In this document: piece after piece, positions 48,481-59,659 of the stretch
How positions within the stretch are numbered: the stretch's first letter is position 1
How the letters are laid out: each line of letters starts with the position of its first letter
Assembly (NCBI GenBank): GCA_027405735.1
Contig: JAPEHQ010000011.1
Coordinates: 1,984,001 to 2,048,000, forward strand
DNA from: Mucor racemosus
Lineage: Eukaryota; Mucoromycota; Mucoromycetes; Mucorales; Mucoraceae
Length of the DNA: 64,000 nucleotides
Direction of reading: 5' to 3'
The notes under the pieces: generated by a model
Database searches by the model: none
Seen by the model: the letters and a program-made list of their open reading frames with translations, nothing else
What the model was told of the DNA's origin: nothing
Program-made: the position numbers and the translations under genes

Positions 48481-49883
48481 TTAATCCAAATAGGCTGAAA
48501 GTTTTATAATATATACTACATCTCTAACAGTACCAAGAGATATAATTTTAACATTCTATTGATTTCCTGGTTAAGTTGTAGGAATTAAACGCCCACTTTT
48601 CCCTAGTAGGTTTTATGGCTCCGCAGGTCGTTTCAAAGTTAGAAATAACGCTAAATCAGCTAAAATCGGCATATATGACAATGACAACTGCCGAAATTAA
48701 TAAGTAAATGTCTTATTTATGCATAATTAAAATTGTAATGTGATATGTTTTACATTCGTTTTTCAAAAAAAAAAAATCTGATTTCAGATATTGATTTAAA
48801 TAACTGGAAGCAAATAAATACAAGAAAAATACCAGAAAATCCTAAACCTTTGTTCCTTGAATGAGTTGATTTACTGATAATTCGTATTTAATCATCAAAT
48901 GAATAGTAGACAACGTCATTCATTGGATACCTTTCAAATTTTCAAATAATATAGATTTTTTATGGAGTAATTGATAAATAATTGACTTAAATGCAATCCC
49001 GAGATGCACAAAAAATCTGTATTTATGAAATAGCATAAGAGTGGTTTTTTTAAAAAAATTAAGAATTGATTCAAAATTGGGTGGACTACAAAAAAACATT
49101 TTGTTGGCAAATGTTGGTATCTATATGGTTTGCTGTCAAATTTCAAAGACATTCTTGCTTCAGCATTTTCTAAATCATTGTTGATAAAACGAATGCAAAA
49201 ATGCAACCAATTTCCAGTAATTATACTTTATTTAGTCGTATGTTTGAATATTTACATGATATAAAGCTTATCAATTGATAGATACTTTATATTTTTGGCA
49301 TATTTTACATGATAGATTCAAGCTTCCAATATACGGTATGTGTCGAATCTTATTTGTAAATAATGGACACAATTTTGTATTTGCGCATTCGTATATATAT
49401 TTGTCAGCCCTTATCAAACGATTTCATTTTTAAATCCTCAACTCCAGGTATGGGTAAGTGCCACATTTGTCAAAATTTGCCATAAACAGCTCGTATTCAA
49501 GAATTAAAGAGTAGGTCAAGCAAGTATATTATTCCTAAAAACCTGCAATTAATTGTGGTACACATTTTTACCTATTCTTTGTTATTGTTTGTTAAGATTT
49601 TCATATATATATAGAACAGGAAATATTAACAAGAAGTTGAATGATTTTCAATATACACAAGTTTTTATTATGGACATACAAACAATTCGAATGTGATGTG
49701 TGCTACAACGAATAGTAAATCTACCAACACCTCATTAACTTGACACAGTTGCTTTCAGGACCTGTCCAACGGTCACCTTTTTTTGCAGATTCGTGACTCT
49801 TTCAATGGTAATTCATATCTACTTCTCTTTCTCTTCTTGACTATCGCAACAATAACTACAACAACAATTACTACAACAACATA
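48481..49883. other. Intergenic, no gene seen
   Basis: AT-rich sequence without a recognisable frame; the last 200 bases are upstream of spt4 and carry an ACAACAA-rich leader. Confidence 0.6.
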
Positions 49884-50454
49884 ATGTCACAAATCTTGCC
49901 TATTGATAAAAAGCAGCTTCGCGCTTGTTTATTATGTTCACTTATCAAGGCAAGTAGATTTACAAACCAACTGCTTTTTGTTTTATACTAAACCAACTTA
50001 CTATATTTAGAACGCTTCTCAATTTCGTTCGAATGGATGTGAAAATTGTGAAGAAATCTTACAAATGAGAGGTAGTATGGATAGAGTAACTGAGTGCACA
50101 AGTGGAAAATTTGAAGGGTTAGTTTCTAGTTTTTTTTTTTTTTTTTAGGGGAAAACCTACAAGAAATGTTGATAAATTTCATATTCATCTAAATGTAATG
50201 TTTGTTTTGTTTTTTTTAGTGCGATAGCCTTAATGCATCCTAAGGATAGTTGGGTTGGCAGGTGGCAAAGAGTTGGTAAGAATTAGAGTTTTATTATTTT
50301 GATACACATGTGTAATGATACTTTTTTGATAGATAAATTTCAAAAAGGTGTTTATGCTATTGTAGTTTATGGAAGAGTACCTGAAGATGTGGAAGATGAA
50401 TTAGACAGACGTGGTGTGACATATAGACCAAGAGATGGCAGTGTCAAGGATTAA
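49884..50454 (+). CDS. spt4: Transcription elongation factor Spt4
   Basis: Exons are 49884-49949, 50011-50117, 50220-50275 and 50333-50454, giving 116 residues. Spt4 pairs with Spt5 to form DSIF, which travels with RNA polymerase II. The zinc ribbon is complete: Cys15, Cys18, Cys32 and Cys35 in ACLLCSLIK and NGCENCEE. MHPKDSWVGRWQRVDKFQKG and YAIVVYGRVPEDVEDEL are the conserved Spt5-contact half. The first intron uses a GC donor (AAG|GCAAGT) with a normal AG acceptor; a GT donor a few bases on would break the frame. The gene converges with the zinc-finger gene, the stops being 117 bases apart. Confidence 0.95.
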
Positions 50455-50571
50455 AAAGCATTTTTTTTTATTACGAGTATTTGATGAAAATGAAGAGAAA
50501 ATGATTATAATAGTAATAATAAAAAAAAAAAAGAAAGGGCCTAGATTTTTTTTGTATGTATATATTCTAAA

Positions 50572-50710
50572 TTAACAACCTACACTTTCCGTTGAAGTAT
50601 CACCAGGATGCTGCCAACTCAAAATGTGAGATTGTTGTTGCTGTTGTTGCTGCTGCTGATGTTGATGTTGCTGTTGCTGTTGCTGTTGGTGATGATGATG
50701 ATGATTATGA

Positions 50711-50807
<97 letters not shown>

Positions 50808-52305
50808 GGTGCTGATGATGTTGATGATGTTGTTCTTTATGAAGAGTATCATATGTATTATTATCACGAATAAAATCTACTAATGTAAACGGTTCAACAT
50901 TTGCAACAGCAACAGCAGCAGCGGCAGCGGCCGCGGCCGCTGCGGCAGCATTATTATTAATAGAATTTCCATTTACAGGAGCAATAGGGGAAGGAGGAGT
51001 ACTAGAATGCATATTATATGATTGCTCTAATTGATTGTTGTTGTTGTTGTATTTTGATCCACGTCGTTCATGTGTCTTTCGGTGCTGTGTTAAATTATCA
51101 GATCGACTGAATGCTTTTAAACAACCAGGAAAATTACATTTAAAGGGCTGTTCATGAGTATGAATACGCACATGTCTTTTCAAATGTTCTAAACGTCGAA
51201 ATCTACGATCGCAGTCGGGATGACTGCAAGCATGAGGTTTTTTTTGTTGTTTTGTTACTGTACCTGTTATAGTAGAAGATGATGTAGATGAAGATGAGGT
51301 TGTTGAAGACGAATCTAATAATCGATTTGAAGGTGTTGGACTATCAGTATTCATAGTATTAGTCATTGTAGATAAATAGTCTTGCTGTTGCTGCTGTTGC
51401 TGTTGTTGTTGATAATTCATGAAATGTTCTTGTTGTTTTGATGGAGTTGGTAATAAAGGATATGGACTATGATGATAATATGGATGCATAAAAGCTTCTT
51501 TTTCTTCTTTAACTAAAAAAGTATTAGATGTGGGAGTAGCTGCAGAAGATGTAGTTGAAGTAGATGAAGATGCATTAGGATCTTGCTGTTGTTGTTGATT
51601 TTGATGAGCTTGAGCCTGAGCTTGTTGTTGTTGCTTTTGTCTTGCAAAAGCTTTCTTTTCATGAGTACGGTAATGTGCATGAAAATTATCGGATCGACTA
51701 AATCTTTTGCCACAACCAGGATGAGGACAAACATGAGGACGTTCCCCGGTATGAACCAACATATGTCTTTTCAAATGTTCAAATCTTTTAAAGCTCCATA
51801 GACATTCAGGAAAGTTACACATGTGTTTATTTTGTTTTGAAGGTTGCTTTCTAGTTGATACTCTATCATTGTTATTATTAGGTGTAGTTGTATTATTAAT
51901 TCTTTGCTGTTGCTGTTGCTGTTGTTGTTGTTGTTGAGGTGGTGGTGGTGGGCCCGATTGTTGATGCTGCTGTTGAGGTAATTGAGATGAGGGTATAGGC
52001 GAAGAATGATGCATGTGTTGAGATGCTGGTTGATTCATTTGTTGATGATATACATGAGATATATTAGATTGATTCATCCAATGATGATAATCCATATTAT
52101 ATGTTGGTCGAGTGTTATAATGATTTGGAGAATAAGTTAAATCAGCAGATTGTCTTTTGTCAAAAGGATGATGCTGTGGAAGAGCTGGAGTGAGCGGAGG
52201 TGAAAGAACAGGATCTTCATGATGGTGTTGTTGATGATGAGGATGTGCAGGAGGGCAAAGAGAAGACCTTCTTGACATTGATTCAGCGAATAAATTTGTA
52301 TTCAT
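50572..52305 (-). CDS. C2H2 zinc-finger transcription factor with polyglutamine tracts
   Basis: An intronless gene of 577 residues. Two pairs of C2H2 fingers lie at about 163-222 and 360-418. The first pair includes [19 protein letters not shown] and [15 protein letters not shown]; the second includes [19 protein letters not shown] and [15 protein letters not shown]. The second pair closely resembles the C2H2 fingers of fungal Ste12/SteA, but the Ste12 homeodomain is missing, so orthology is not claimed. The rest is low-complexity: His/Pro/Gln at the N-terminus, Ser/Thr linkers, poly-Ala (about 14), and a long poly-Gln tract near the C-terminus broken by His. It ends [18 protein letters not shown] shared upstream region of about 1.2 kb separates it from glutathione synthetase. 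Confidence 0.88.
50711..50808 (-). repeat. Pure CAA trinucleotide tract (about 32 units) coding polyglutamine
   Basis: The plus strand is an uninterrupted TTG repeat, so the minus-strand gene reads CAA throughout. Such a pure tract is prone to length change; further CAA/CAG/CAT triplets lie on both sides. Confidence 0.9.
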
Positions 52306-53465
52306 AATGATAATGAAAAAGAAAGGAAAAGAAAAAAAAAAAAAGAGAGAGAGAGAAAGAGAAGAAAAAAAGAGACAGAATATGAATAAATCAAAACATC
52401 AAGGGCTTTTTATTGTAAAAAAACTATACATGTTGATCGATGATGGTTTGTACCTATATTTGGTTATATTGCGTTAAAGGCCTGCCCAACCTGTATACTT
52501 TTGCATGAGATCGATTCTAAACGAATCTTATAGTATACATGTATATATATATATATATTTATATATATATACATGTATATAAATGGGCGTATATCACTTC
52601 AATACTGCGTATTTAACAAACCAAAAGTATATCTGTGTGTATATGTTGTAATCTCTTGGACTTACTCCTTAGTTTTCTTGTTTAATTGCAGGATATTGCA
52701 TATTCGTCATTTTTAATCACGTTTTTCCTCTACTTTATAACAGAAAAAGCTGGTTTTCTTTGCTATGAATGTGCTCTTCTTTTTGCTATTTTGTTCTATT
52801 GTATATTTTGATGTTCATGTATGCAAAAAAAAACAAGTAGCAACAGAAAAAGCATCCAAAATGCACTGTGTTATGTACTGTTTATGTATACAAATCAAAA
52901 TGTTTATTTTTAGTTGAAAGAAGAATAAATTATCATTTGGTCGCTTTGGTATTCTTCTTTTCCCTAAACATACAGAAGATCGACTTGCATATTGATACAT
53001 GAGAGTAAAAAAAAAAAAAAAAAAAAAAAAAAAGCCTTGATTTTGTTGTTTCTTTTGATTCCTTTTTATATAGCATTTTACCGATACTTTGTCATTCATT
53101 CCAGCAAGAAATCTTGAAAAACCTTATCTCCTATATAAAATACTCTCCTCTTTCATTCTTCTCCTTGTAAAATATGCACATACACACATACACACATTAG
53201 TTTAGTGTATCTGGTTACTTTTTTTTATTCTTCTCCCTTTATTTTGTTCAAATAAAATATTGTTGTCAAAATCTTTTATAGTAACGGAATTTTGCATAAT
53301 AAAAGTGCTTCAAAATGGTGATACACAATCTATAGCACTTTTTTCACTATCGCCGGTCACGAATTTGTAATACACATTCGAGAGAATGGCGCAATTAATC
53401 AGCAAAAAGAAAAATCTCAAAAACTTCCAATCTCCAGCAGCTTTCTTTCTTTTTCACCAAACAAA
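52306..53465. other. Divergent promoter region, zinc-finger gene and glutathione synthetase
   Basis: Next to the zinc-finger start the plus strand is A/GA-rich (52315-52380). A long (TA)n palindrome with flanking ACATGTATA lies at 52531-52580. A run of about 26 A residues is at 53008-53033. No gene is seen. GCATAATAAAAGTGC near 53296 may serve glutathione synthetase, but it is not a convincing TATA box. Confidence 0.6.
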
Positions 53466-55361
53466 ATGACTTCTACTTATCCTCCAAAAGTATCCAGCAA
53501 AGAACTACAAGACACTGTCTTAGTGGCAATTGACTGGGCCCTAGCTCACGGCCTCATTGTACGACCAACTTTGGATAAGCAATCAACTAACAACGCGGCA
53601 GTCGTTCATGCCCCTTTTGCCCTGTATCCTACTCCTTTTCCCCGTAAAGAGTTTGAAAAAGCTAAAAATGTACAGCAACCTTGGAACACCCTGATCCACA
53701 AAATGAGCCAGGACGATCAATTGATCTCGGAAACCATGGAAACGTAAATTAGTGAACATTTTATAGGGTTATCCAAGGATTTGATGTACTAAAAAAAATC
53801 CGTAAATCTTAGATTATCCAAATTGGATGAATTTATGAATGAATTATATCAAATTTATTTAATTGTCAAGAAGGAAGGAGTTGCTCAAGTAAGTTATGTA
53901 TGTTGTTGTTAGATAATGATATTCTAATCAAAATCAAATGACAGACTGCAAGCCTTGGTATTCATCGTAATGATTATTTATTACATGCCGAGGCAGGTGC
54001 TGATGCAAAGACAGCTAAAATTCAACAAGTAGAATTTAATACAGTATCTGCTAGTTTTGGTAGTTTATGTACAAGAACAAGTGAGCTTCACCGGTAAGTT
54101 TTGATTCATGCAGGAAAATTGTTTACATACTTATAAAAAAACACACACATTAGCTACCTTTTGTCATCTTTAAAGGGATATGCAGAAGATCAGATTGATA
54201 TGAGCCAGTTGCCTGAAAATAAAGCTATTGATTCACTTGCAAATGGTTTAGCTGCTGCATGGAAGCATTACGGTAACCCTGAGTAAGTAACTTGACCTCC
54301 TCTTTTACCTCATCCTCCGTATCTTTATTTAATGCCTGGAACCAAATTTTAGTGCACGTGTAGTTATGATTATTCAACCCGGAGAACGTAATGCATTTGA
54401 TCAACGTTGGATTGAATACAATTTACTACAAAAGTAAGTTGAAAAAAGTAAAAAAATTGAGAATGCTGAAAATAATATTAATATGATTTAGTCATGGTAT
54501 TCCATTGACAAGACTTTCTCTTGAAGATTTAGCTACTCGTGCTAAATTAAGTGACACTACAAAAGCATTAGTCATGTAAGTATTGTAAGATAGTTTTATA
54601 CACAACAAGCACTAATTTAGCAAAAAAAAAAAAAAAAAAAAAAAAAAAGTGATGGATTTGAAGTCGCAGTAGCTTATTATCGTGCAGGTTACGGCCCTGA
54701 AGATTATCATTCCAAAATAGAATGGGATGCTCGTTTACTCATTGAAAGATCATTAGCCATTAAATGTCCTACTGTTGCATATCAATTGGTTGGGTCTAAA
54801 AAAGTGCAGCAAGTTTTAGCTGAACCTGGACGTTTAGAACGTTATGTAGATAAATCCACTGCTGATGTTATCCGCGAATCCTTCGCTGGTTTATACCCTC
54901 TTGATAGTAGCCCTGAAGGTTTAGCAGCCTATCAATTGGCTCTGTCTAAGCCTGATGATTTGGTCATGAAGCCTCAACGTGAAGGTGGCGGACACAACAT
55001 TTATGGTCAAGATATCTTGACTGAACTCAAAAGACTAACCGTTGAGGAAAGAAATGCATATATCTTGATGGATTTGATCCGTAGTCCTCCTCTTGACAAT
55101 TTAATGATTCGTGAAGGTGAAGTTATTACAGGCGATGTTGTTAGCGAGCTTGGTATCTATGGTATCTATCTTGCGTAAGTATTTCATTTTATACCTTTTG
55201 ATGATTCAACTTTTTAATGTTAATCTTTTCCATTTAGTGATGGGGATAAGGAAATTCTTAATGAAGAAGGCGGCCATTTGTTACGTACCAAGGCGACCAC
55301 TACTCGTGAAGGAGGTGTTGCTGCTGGTTTTGCTGTCATTGATAGTCCTTTGCTTGTATAA
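53466..55361 (+). CDS. gsh2: Glutathione synthetase
   Basis: Exons are 53466-53743, 53813-53888, 53945-54093, 54154-54282, 54353-54433, 54492-54575, 54650-55174 and 55238-55361 (481 residues, usual eukaryotic length). It joins gamma-glutamylcysteine to glycine with ATP in the cytosol. IDGFEVAVAYYRAGYGPEDY and WDARLLIERSLAIKCPTVAY are core motifs. The glycine-rich ATP loop QREGGGHNIYG is near residues 375-385. The C-terminus EGGVAAGFAVIDSPLLV carries the Ala-Ala-Gly segment that closes over the substrate. The intron before exon 7 has about 27 A residues directly before its AG, in place of a pyrimidine tract; the frame requires this acceptor. An AATAAA overlaps the last base of the stop. The same window also holds a glutathione S-transferase, 47 kb away. 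Confidence 0.95.
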
Positions 55362-55599
55362 ATAAATATAAATTACATGCATTTTTTTTTTTTGTGTTCC
55401 ACAATAATGGCATTAAAGTTTTCTTCGCAATCAGTCCTTTCGTCATTCCACTAAATACAGCGTATGTAAATTACCGTATTTACACCCTATACAAAAGTCT
55501 ATAAAAGCTGAAATTGGGATCATTAACGCAGTACTAGTGTAGCTATCTTTTGTTCTGATTTCAGCTCATTTGGATCCAGATTCATTGATTATATATCTT

Positions 55600-56020
55600 T
55601 TGAGCTTTTTTCCAGTCGCTTTTTTTAAAGCCGAGGAAGGGAGGTTTCTTTTTGAAAACTGTGCTATAATCCTTCAAAAACAGCCGTTAGCTAATGAAAC
55701 TAAGATATATTATTCTTATATTTACTGCGCATTACGTGTAACTTTAAAATTCAATTTCGAATCATTATTTGATTTTATAAAAAATTTCGAAGAAAATCTA
55801 AAACAACCCATATAAAATTGTTAAAAAAATCGGGTGCCTCCACTCCCATCCTCACAACAACTCGGGAAGGCTGAAGCTTTACAATTCTGTGGATAAAGAC
55901 TAGAGTTACCTACCATTGCAACGAGAGTTCATTTGGATCTATATTCAAAGAGAAGAGCTAATGTGTTTATTGGCCTTCATAGTTAAGTGCAATCATTGCT
56001 ACTAAATCGAATAATTTGAT
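55600..56020 (+). repeat. Dispersed repeat I, copy 3
   Basis: GGAGGTTTCTTTTTGAAA to CATTGCAACGAGAGTTCATTTGG and GTGTTTATTGGCCTT match 8801-9180 in the same orientation. A frame of 81 residues in it is not conserved in copy 1. Confidence 0.7.
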
Positions 56021-56395
56021 ATGCAGAAAACTCTTGAAACATTTGTTCTTTTCTTTTTGGCAGTGCTATAAATCACCGTTCAATATGACGGAACATTAAT
56101 GAATCAGAGAGAACACAACTGGTAAAAAACTGATATCCAATGTACATCGAGGTCAAGATTGATAAAATGTGGTGTATTCATTGTGTAGTGGAATTCGCAG
56201 CATTTTGATGGATAGAAATTACAGGACCAAGATGTTGTGTTTGCTTCAGGATTTTCAAAAGGGTTCAAAAGCATTCTTCATCAAACTCACTTAGATGTTG
56301 AATATTTACCATATGCAATTAGTATCATTTTGTCTTTTATTTAATTGCTGTATTATTAAAAATCAAACTTTTCATAGCTTATATAACAATGACAA

Positions 56396-56641
56396 TGGGA
56401 TGTTTCTGATTTTAGATTGACATTTATCATAAGGCGTGCTGATGATACGTTTGATACTGCTGTAAATGGAACCAGTCAGTTTAATTTATGGAATTAGAAT
56501 TAAAATACCAAGGAACCATTTGTAAATACTTAAGTTGGTTCTAATAAAGCATTGAATAAATTGGCTTGGGACAAAGAGGATAAAAAGACGGTAATAGGTT
56601 TCAGTGATGGTCATGTTTATATTTATGATATTGGAGAGATA
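56396..56641 (+). pseudogene. Dynein intermediate chain-like WD-repeat fragment, copy D3
   Basis: This is the best-preserved copy. The plus strand reads WDVSDFRLTFII, then GTSQFNLWN, stops, NTKEPFVNT, a stop, and then an open stretch from VGSNKALNKLAWDKEDKKT through GFSDGHVYIYDIGE. That matches the pattern of the final WD repeats of cytoplasmic dynein intermediate chain, which binds dynein heavy chain and cargo adaptors. Three stops make it non-functional; it is a captured or relict fragment. Confidence 0.55.
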
Positions 56642-57227
56642 CAAATAAAACTCAATGTACGTTATCTCTAGCGCAATAATAATAAAGTAAGTCTATATTA
56701 TCATCAACTAAACTACCACACAATATTCACATGTATAAAGATTTGATGTAATTAAGCTCAAATCAAATGGGTACAGCATCGTAAATTCTTGAAAAAGTTC
56801 TCAAGTATTATGAAATCTCTTATTTTTAAGACTTACAAGGCTTATAAGCGGAATATTAATTTTAAAAATTATTCTTGTCCAGATCATTAATTTTGACATT
56901 TTTTAATTTTTTTTTTCTGATTTTGCAAATCTAGAGTTAATTAAACTACCAATTATAGAAACAAAAAATTTACACATATGCAGAATTTAATGCTCTATTT
57001 GCTCAATAAAAAATAACAAACATTTTTACTGCAAAATATTACATGAAAATTCCTTAACCAAAATTCTGTTTTTGAGGCAAAAGTGCAGATTTTTATTACT
57101 TAACATTTAATATTAAGCTTTTATAAAATGTGTATTAGTTATGTTTACAACTTTCTCTCACAATGTAGTATATTTAAACGTTGATTTTGGTATCAAAATT
57201 TGATTTTTCTGTTTTTTGATAAAAAAT

Positions 57228-57751
57228 TTTTTTTTTGTTTGTAAGTATGAAGATTTATTGAAATAAACTCATAAAAGGAATTATTAAATTATAATAAGAG
57301 GAGAGCAGGTGTAAAGAGAAACAAAAGTGACCCGTCTCAAAAAAAAATAGATAAATTAATTGCAAATGTTTAACGAGGATAATCGTCGCAAACTGATCAT
57401 AGCACGATCCGTGATGGATTCGTTACTGGAGTCAACAGATTCAAAAAAGAATAACCATTTGGCTCGCCAGATGGCGGTCAGGATACATGTGAATGCTTCG
57501 AAAACTGTGATTTTTAGGTCAGAGTCTAAGAGGCGGTAAGAGGAGAGATTTAGAGCCATAACATTGTCATAAACGCTACCCAAACGGAGTGGTTCTGTCG
57601 GTACAAATACCAGAGCAAAGTAGTTAATCCATACTTCTTCAATGGAAGGGCAAGTGAAAAGAAAATGGGTGGTGGTTTCCCGTAACCCGCAGTTAATACA
57701 TAAGTCATCAGGGAGGCGAAGAATATGTGCTGTATTGGCCTTGGCGGACAC
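57228..57751 (-). mobile_element. 5'-truncated non-LTR (LINE) retrotransposon 3' end
   Basis: The insertion is flanked by near-identical copies of TTTTTGATAAAAAT (57213-57227, with one extra A, and 57752-57765), which is a single sequence in the other copies of repeat D. On the minus strand it begins inside coding sequence and ends in TCAATAAATC and a tail of about 10 A residues at 57228-57237. This is the expected outcome of target-primed reverse transcription. Confidence 0.88.
57356..57751 (-). pseudogene. C-terminal zinc-binding (zf-RVT) domain of a LINE reverse transcriptase
   Basis: The frame of 131 residues is the end of the reverse-transcriptase ORF. SAKANTAHILRLPDDLCINC, then GLRETTTHFLFTCPSIEEVW give the Cys-x2-Cys...His-x4-Cys knuckle of the reverse-transcriptase zinc-binding domain. 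IWRAKWLFFF follows, as is usual. All upstream catalytic domains were lost on insertion. The frame has no internal stop, so the insertion is fairly young. Confidence 0.85.
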
Positions 57752-58444
57752 TTTTTGATAAAAATCATGAGTGTTAGTAAGGATAAAATGAGCCCCGAAA
57801 AATGTCCGCTACAAAGTCTGAATTTTCAGACCGCACGTGGTTAAATATAAGAAAAGTTTAAAGAAAACCGCTTTTTTTAATGAATCTATGAATGATATGA
57901 CAGACGGTTTTTCTGGTAGAAAATGCATGTTTCTATGATAACAGATATTGCTTATTTTGTTTAGTTTATGGTTCAGGCGCAGTAATTCTGCTTTTACATT
58001 GGCTGAAATGTGCAATTTAGCAGGGTTTTAATTGTGCTAAATAATGTAAAGCCTTGAAAATTCTTTTATACGTGTGTTGTTTCTCTCTTTTTGTTTTCAT
58101 ATTCCAAGGATATATTCACTGTTTGATAAGGCATATCAGACTATCAAGCTGGTATTCTTTTTGTTTATCTGAATGCACATGCTAACGTAAGGGATTAATG
58201 TTTTTAGTATAGGTAGCAGTCTATATTAGAGACTGATATTTTTATTTAACTGCATTCTAAAATCAAATATCATTATTTACTACTGTATTTTTGGACGTAT
58301 TTCTTGATTACCAGATTAAATAAAAGGCAATGGTATTTATATCTATTCAATGAAAAGCCAGAACTGGCTACAAACTCACGAAATGTTCTAGGAAAGTGAT
58401 AAAACTTTAAACGATATAGAAATGCCAAAAAAAAAGAACAATCT

Positions 58445-58780
58445 TGATGTATCATTCTTAAACCGGATCATGTCAAATCCAAAAAAGTAAACAATAACAG
58501 ATTCGGAACCGGAAGTTACTTACTTGAATATTAACTATACCATGCTTTCATGGTATAGAAGCATGGTACAAAAGCATAATACGCCAGTGCGATATTCCAA
58601 CATGATATACCAGCATAACACATTACTATTAAATAACATCTAAACTACCTTATCACATCATTAATTCCCCAAATCATATAGTATATAAACTTTATCAATT
58701 TCATTCCAATAAACGATATTATCTCTTTACTTGATTAAATTTCTAGTTTTTATTTAACCTAAACATATTTTGATAAATCA
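58445..58780 (+). mobile_element. Solo LTR family J, copy 1 (336 bases)
   Basis: It runs from TGATGTATCATTC to TGATAAATCA, flanked by AATCT at 58440-58444 and 58781-58785. AGTATATAAACTTT and CCAATAAACG provide TATA and poly(A) signals in plus orientation. Copies 1 and 2 of repeat D have the empty site (GACTAATCTGATG, inverted, near 11665). A small nested palindrome, ACCATGCTTTCATGGT, lies at 58539. Confidence 0.88.
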
Positions 58781-59214
58781 AATCTAATGTCTTGCCTAAT
58801 AACCATAGTTTTGATTGTACAGTAGCTACTGTATACTTCAAAGCAAGTTTTTTTACAGCTGACAATCGTAAACTAAAATAGTAAGTTTAAAGAAAGTTAA
58901 TTTGTTTAAATATTACGAGTAATAAAGTAACAACATCTATAATCTTAGATTTGGCGGCCTGCATATAAATTTAAGCAGTAAGTGTTATTTCAGTTTACGC
59001 TCGAGCAAAAACCATTGCTGCTGTAAACATTATAGCTATAAACATATTTACAAGTGATGATAATTGTAAATATATTGGCTCTTGCATGTATTGCTCTACA
59101 TCAACAACGTATTGAATTGTATTGTCTAAAATCTATATTAATAAAAACAAATTTAATTCAAAAACCCATTCCAGTAAAAAAAAAATGCAATGGAATTTTG
59201 AGAACGACACGATG

Positions 59215-59410
59215 CTCATGTACAAACCAATTTGTGCCCACCATACGATCAGCTTATTATGCTCATGATCAGATTTTATTATTATGCACACATGGGATTA
59301 ATGTTATGCACACGTACAGAATATATAATTCTGTACATCAAACAGGATTTTCGTTATGCTCGTGTGCAGTTTCTTTTGTTATGCCCATGTGCATATTCTT
59401 ATATTTTTAA
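59215..59410 (-). repeat. Array of degenerate CATGNGCATAA motifs, copy 3
   Basis: The reverse complement of the array at 17990-18175, with the same order of motifs (TTATGCTCATG, TTATGCACACATG, TTATGCACACGT, TTATGCTCGTG, TTATGCCCATG). Confidence 0.6.
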
Positions 59411-59439
59411 CCATATTCAGTGGGCACCACAGCTCAGGT

Positions 59440-59650
59440 TATAATGTGCAGCACAGGTCAGCCGTAGTGTGAAATTTCAATACCTGCATCTTATAACTGC
59501 TTGGAATATTTAAACAACGGCGTCCGGGCTGTCCGGTAATTTTTTCTAGAGATTTAAAGCTCGGAAATATCATTAGATGACCGCTTTTGGAGACTGTTCG
59601 GCTTTTTTTTTTGGAAGAGTGACCATTGGCGAAAATATGAATCATATACT
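59440..59650 (-). repeat. Conserved GC-richer module C, copy 3
   Basis: It is the reverse complement of 17740-17930. The hairpin core reads CCGGGCTGTCCGG here. Confidence 0.65.
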
Positions 59651-59659
59651 ATGTTGTAT

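Larger units (their letters stand above)
56076..59215 (-). repeat. Composite repeat D, copy 3 (inverted)
   Basis: It is the reverse complement of 11000-13600 plus insertions. It carries a dynein-like fragment (+), a LINE fragment (57228-57751) and a solo LTR (58445-58780), and lacks about 115 bases near 57875 that copy 4 retains. Confidence 0.8.

Noticed and set aside
50592..50883. Long valine-, leucine- or asparagine-rich frames
   Set aside because: They are shadows of the polyglutamine tract of the zinc-finger gene in other frames.
58273..58455. Minus-strand frame of 60 codons in repeat D copy 3
   Set aside because: Interrupted in the other copies of the repeat.
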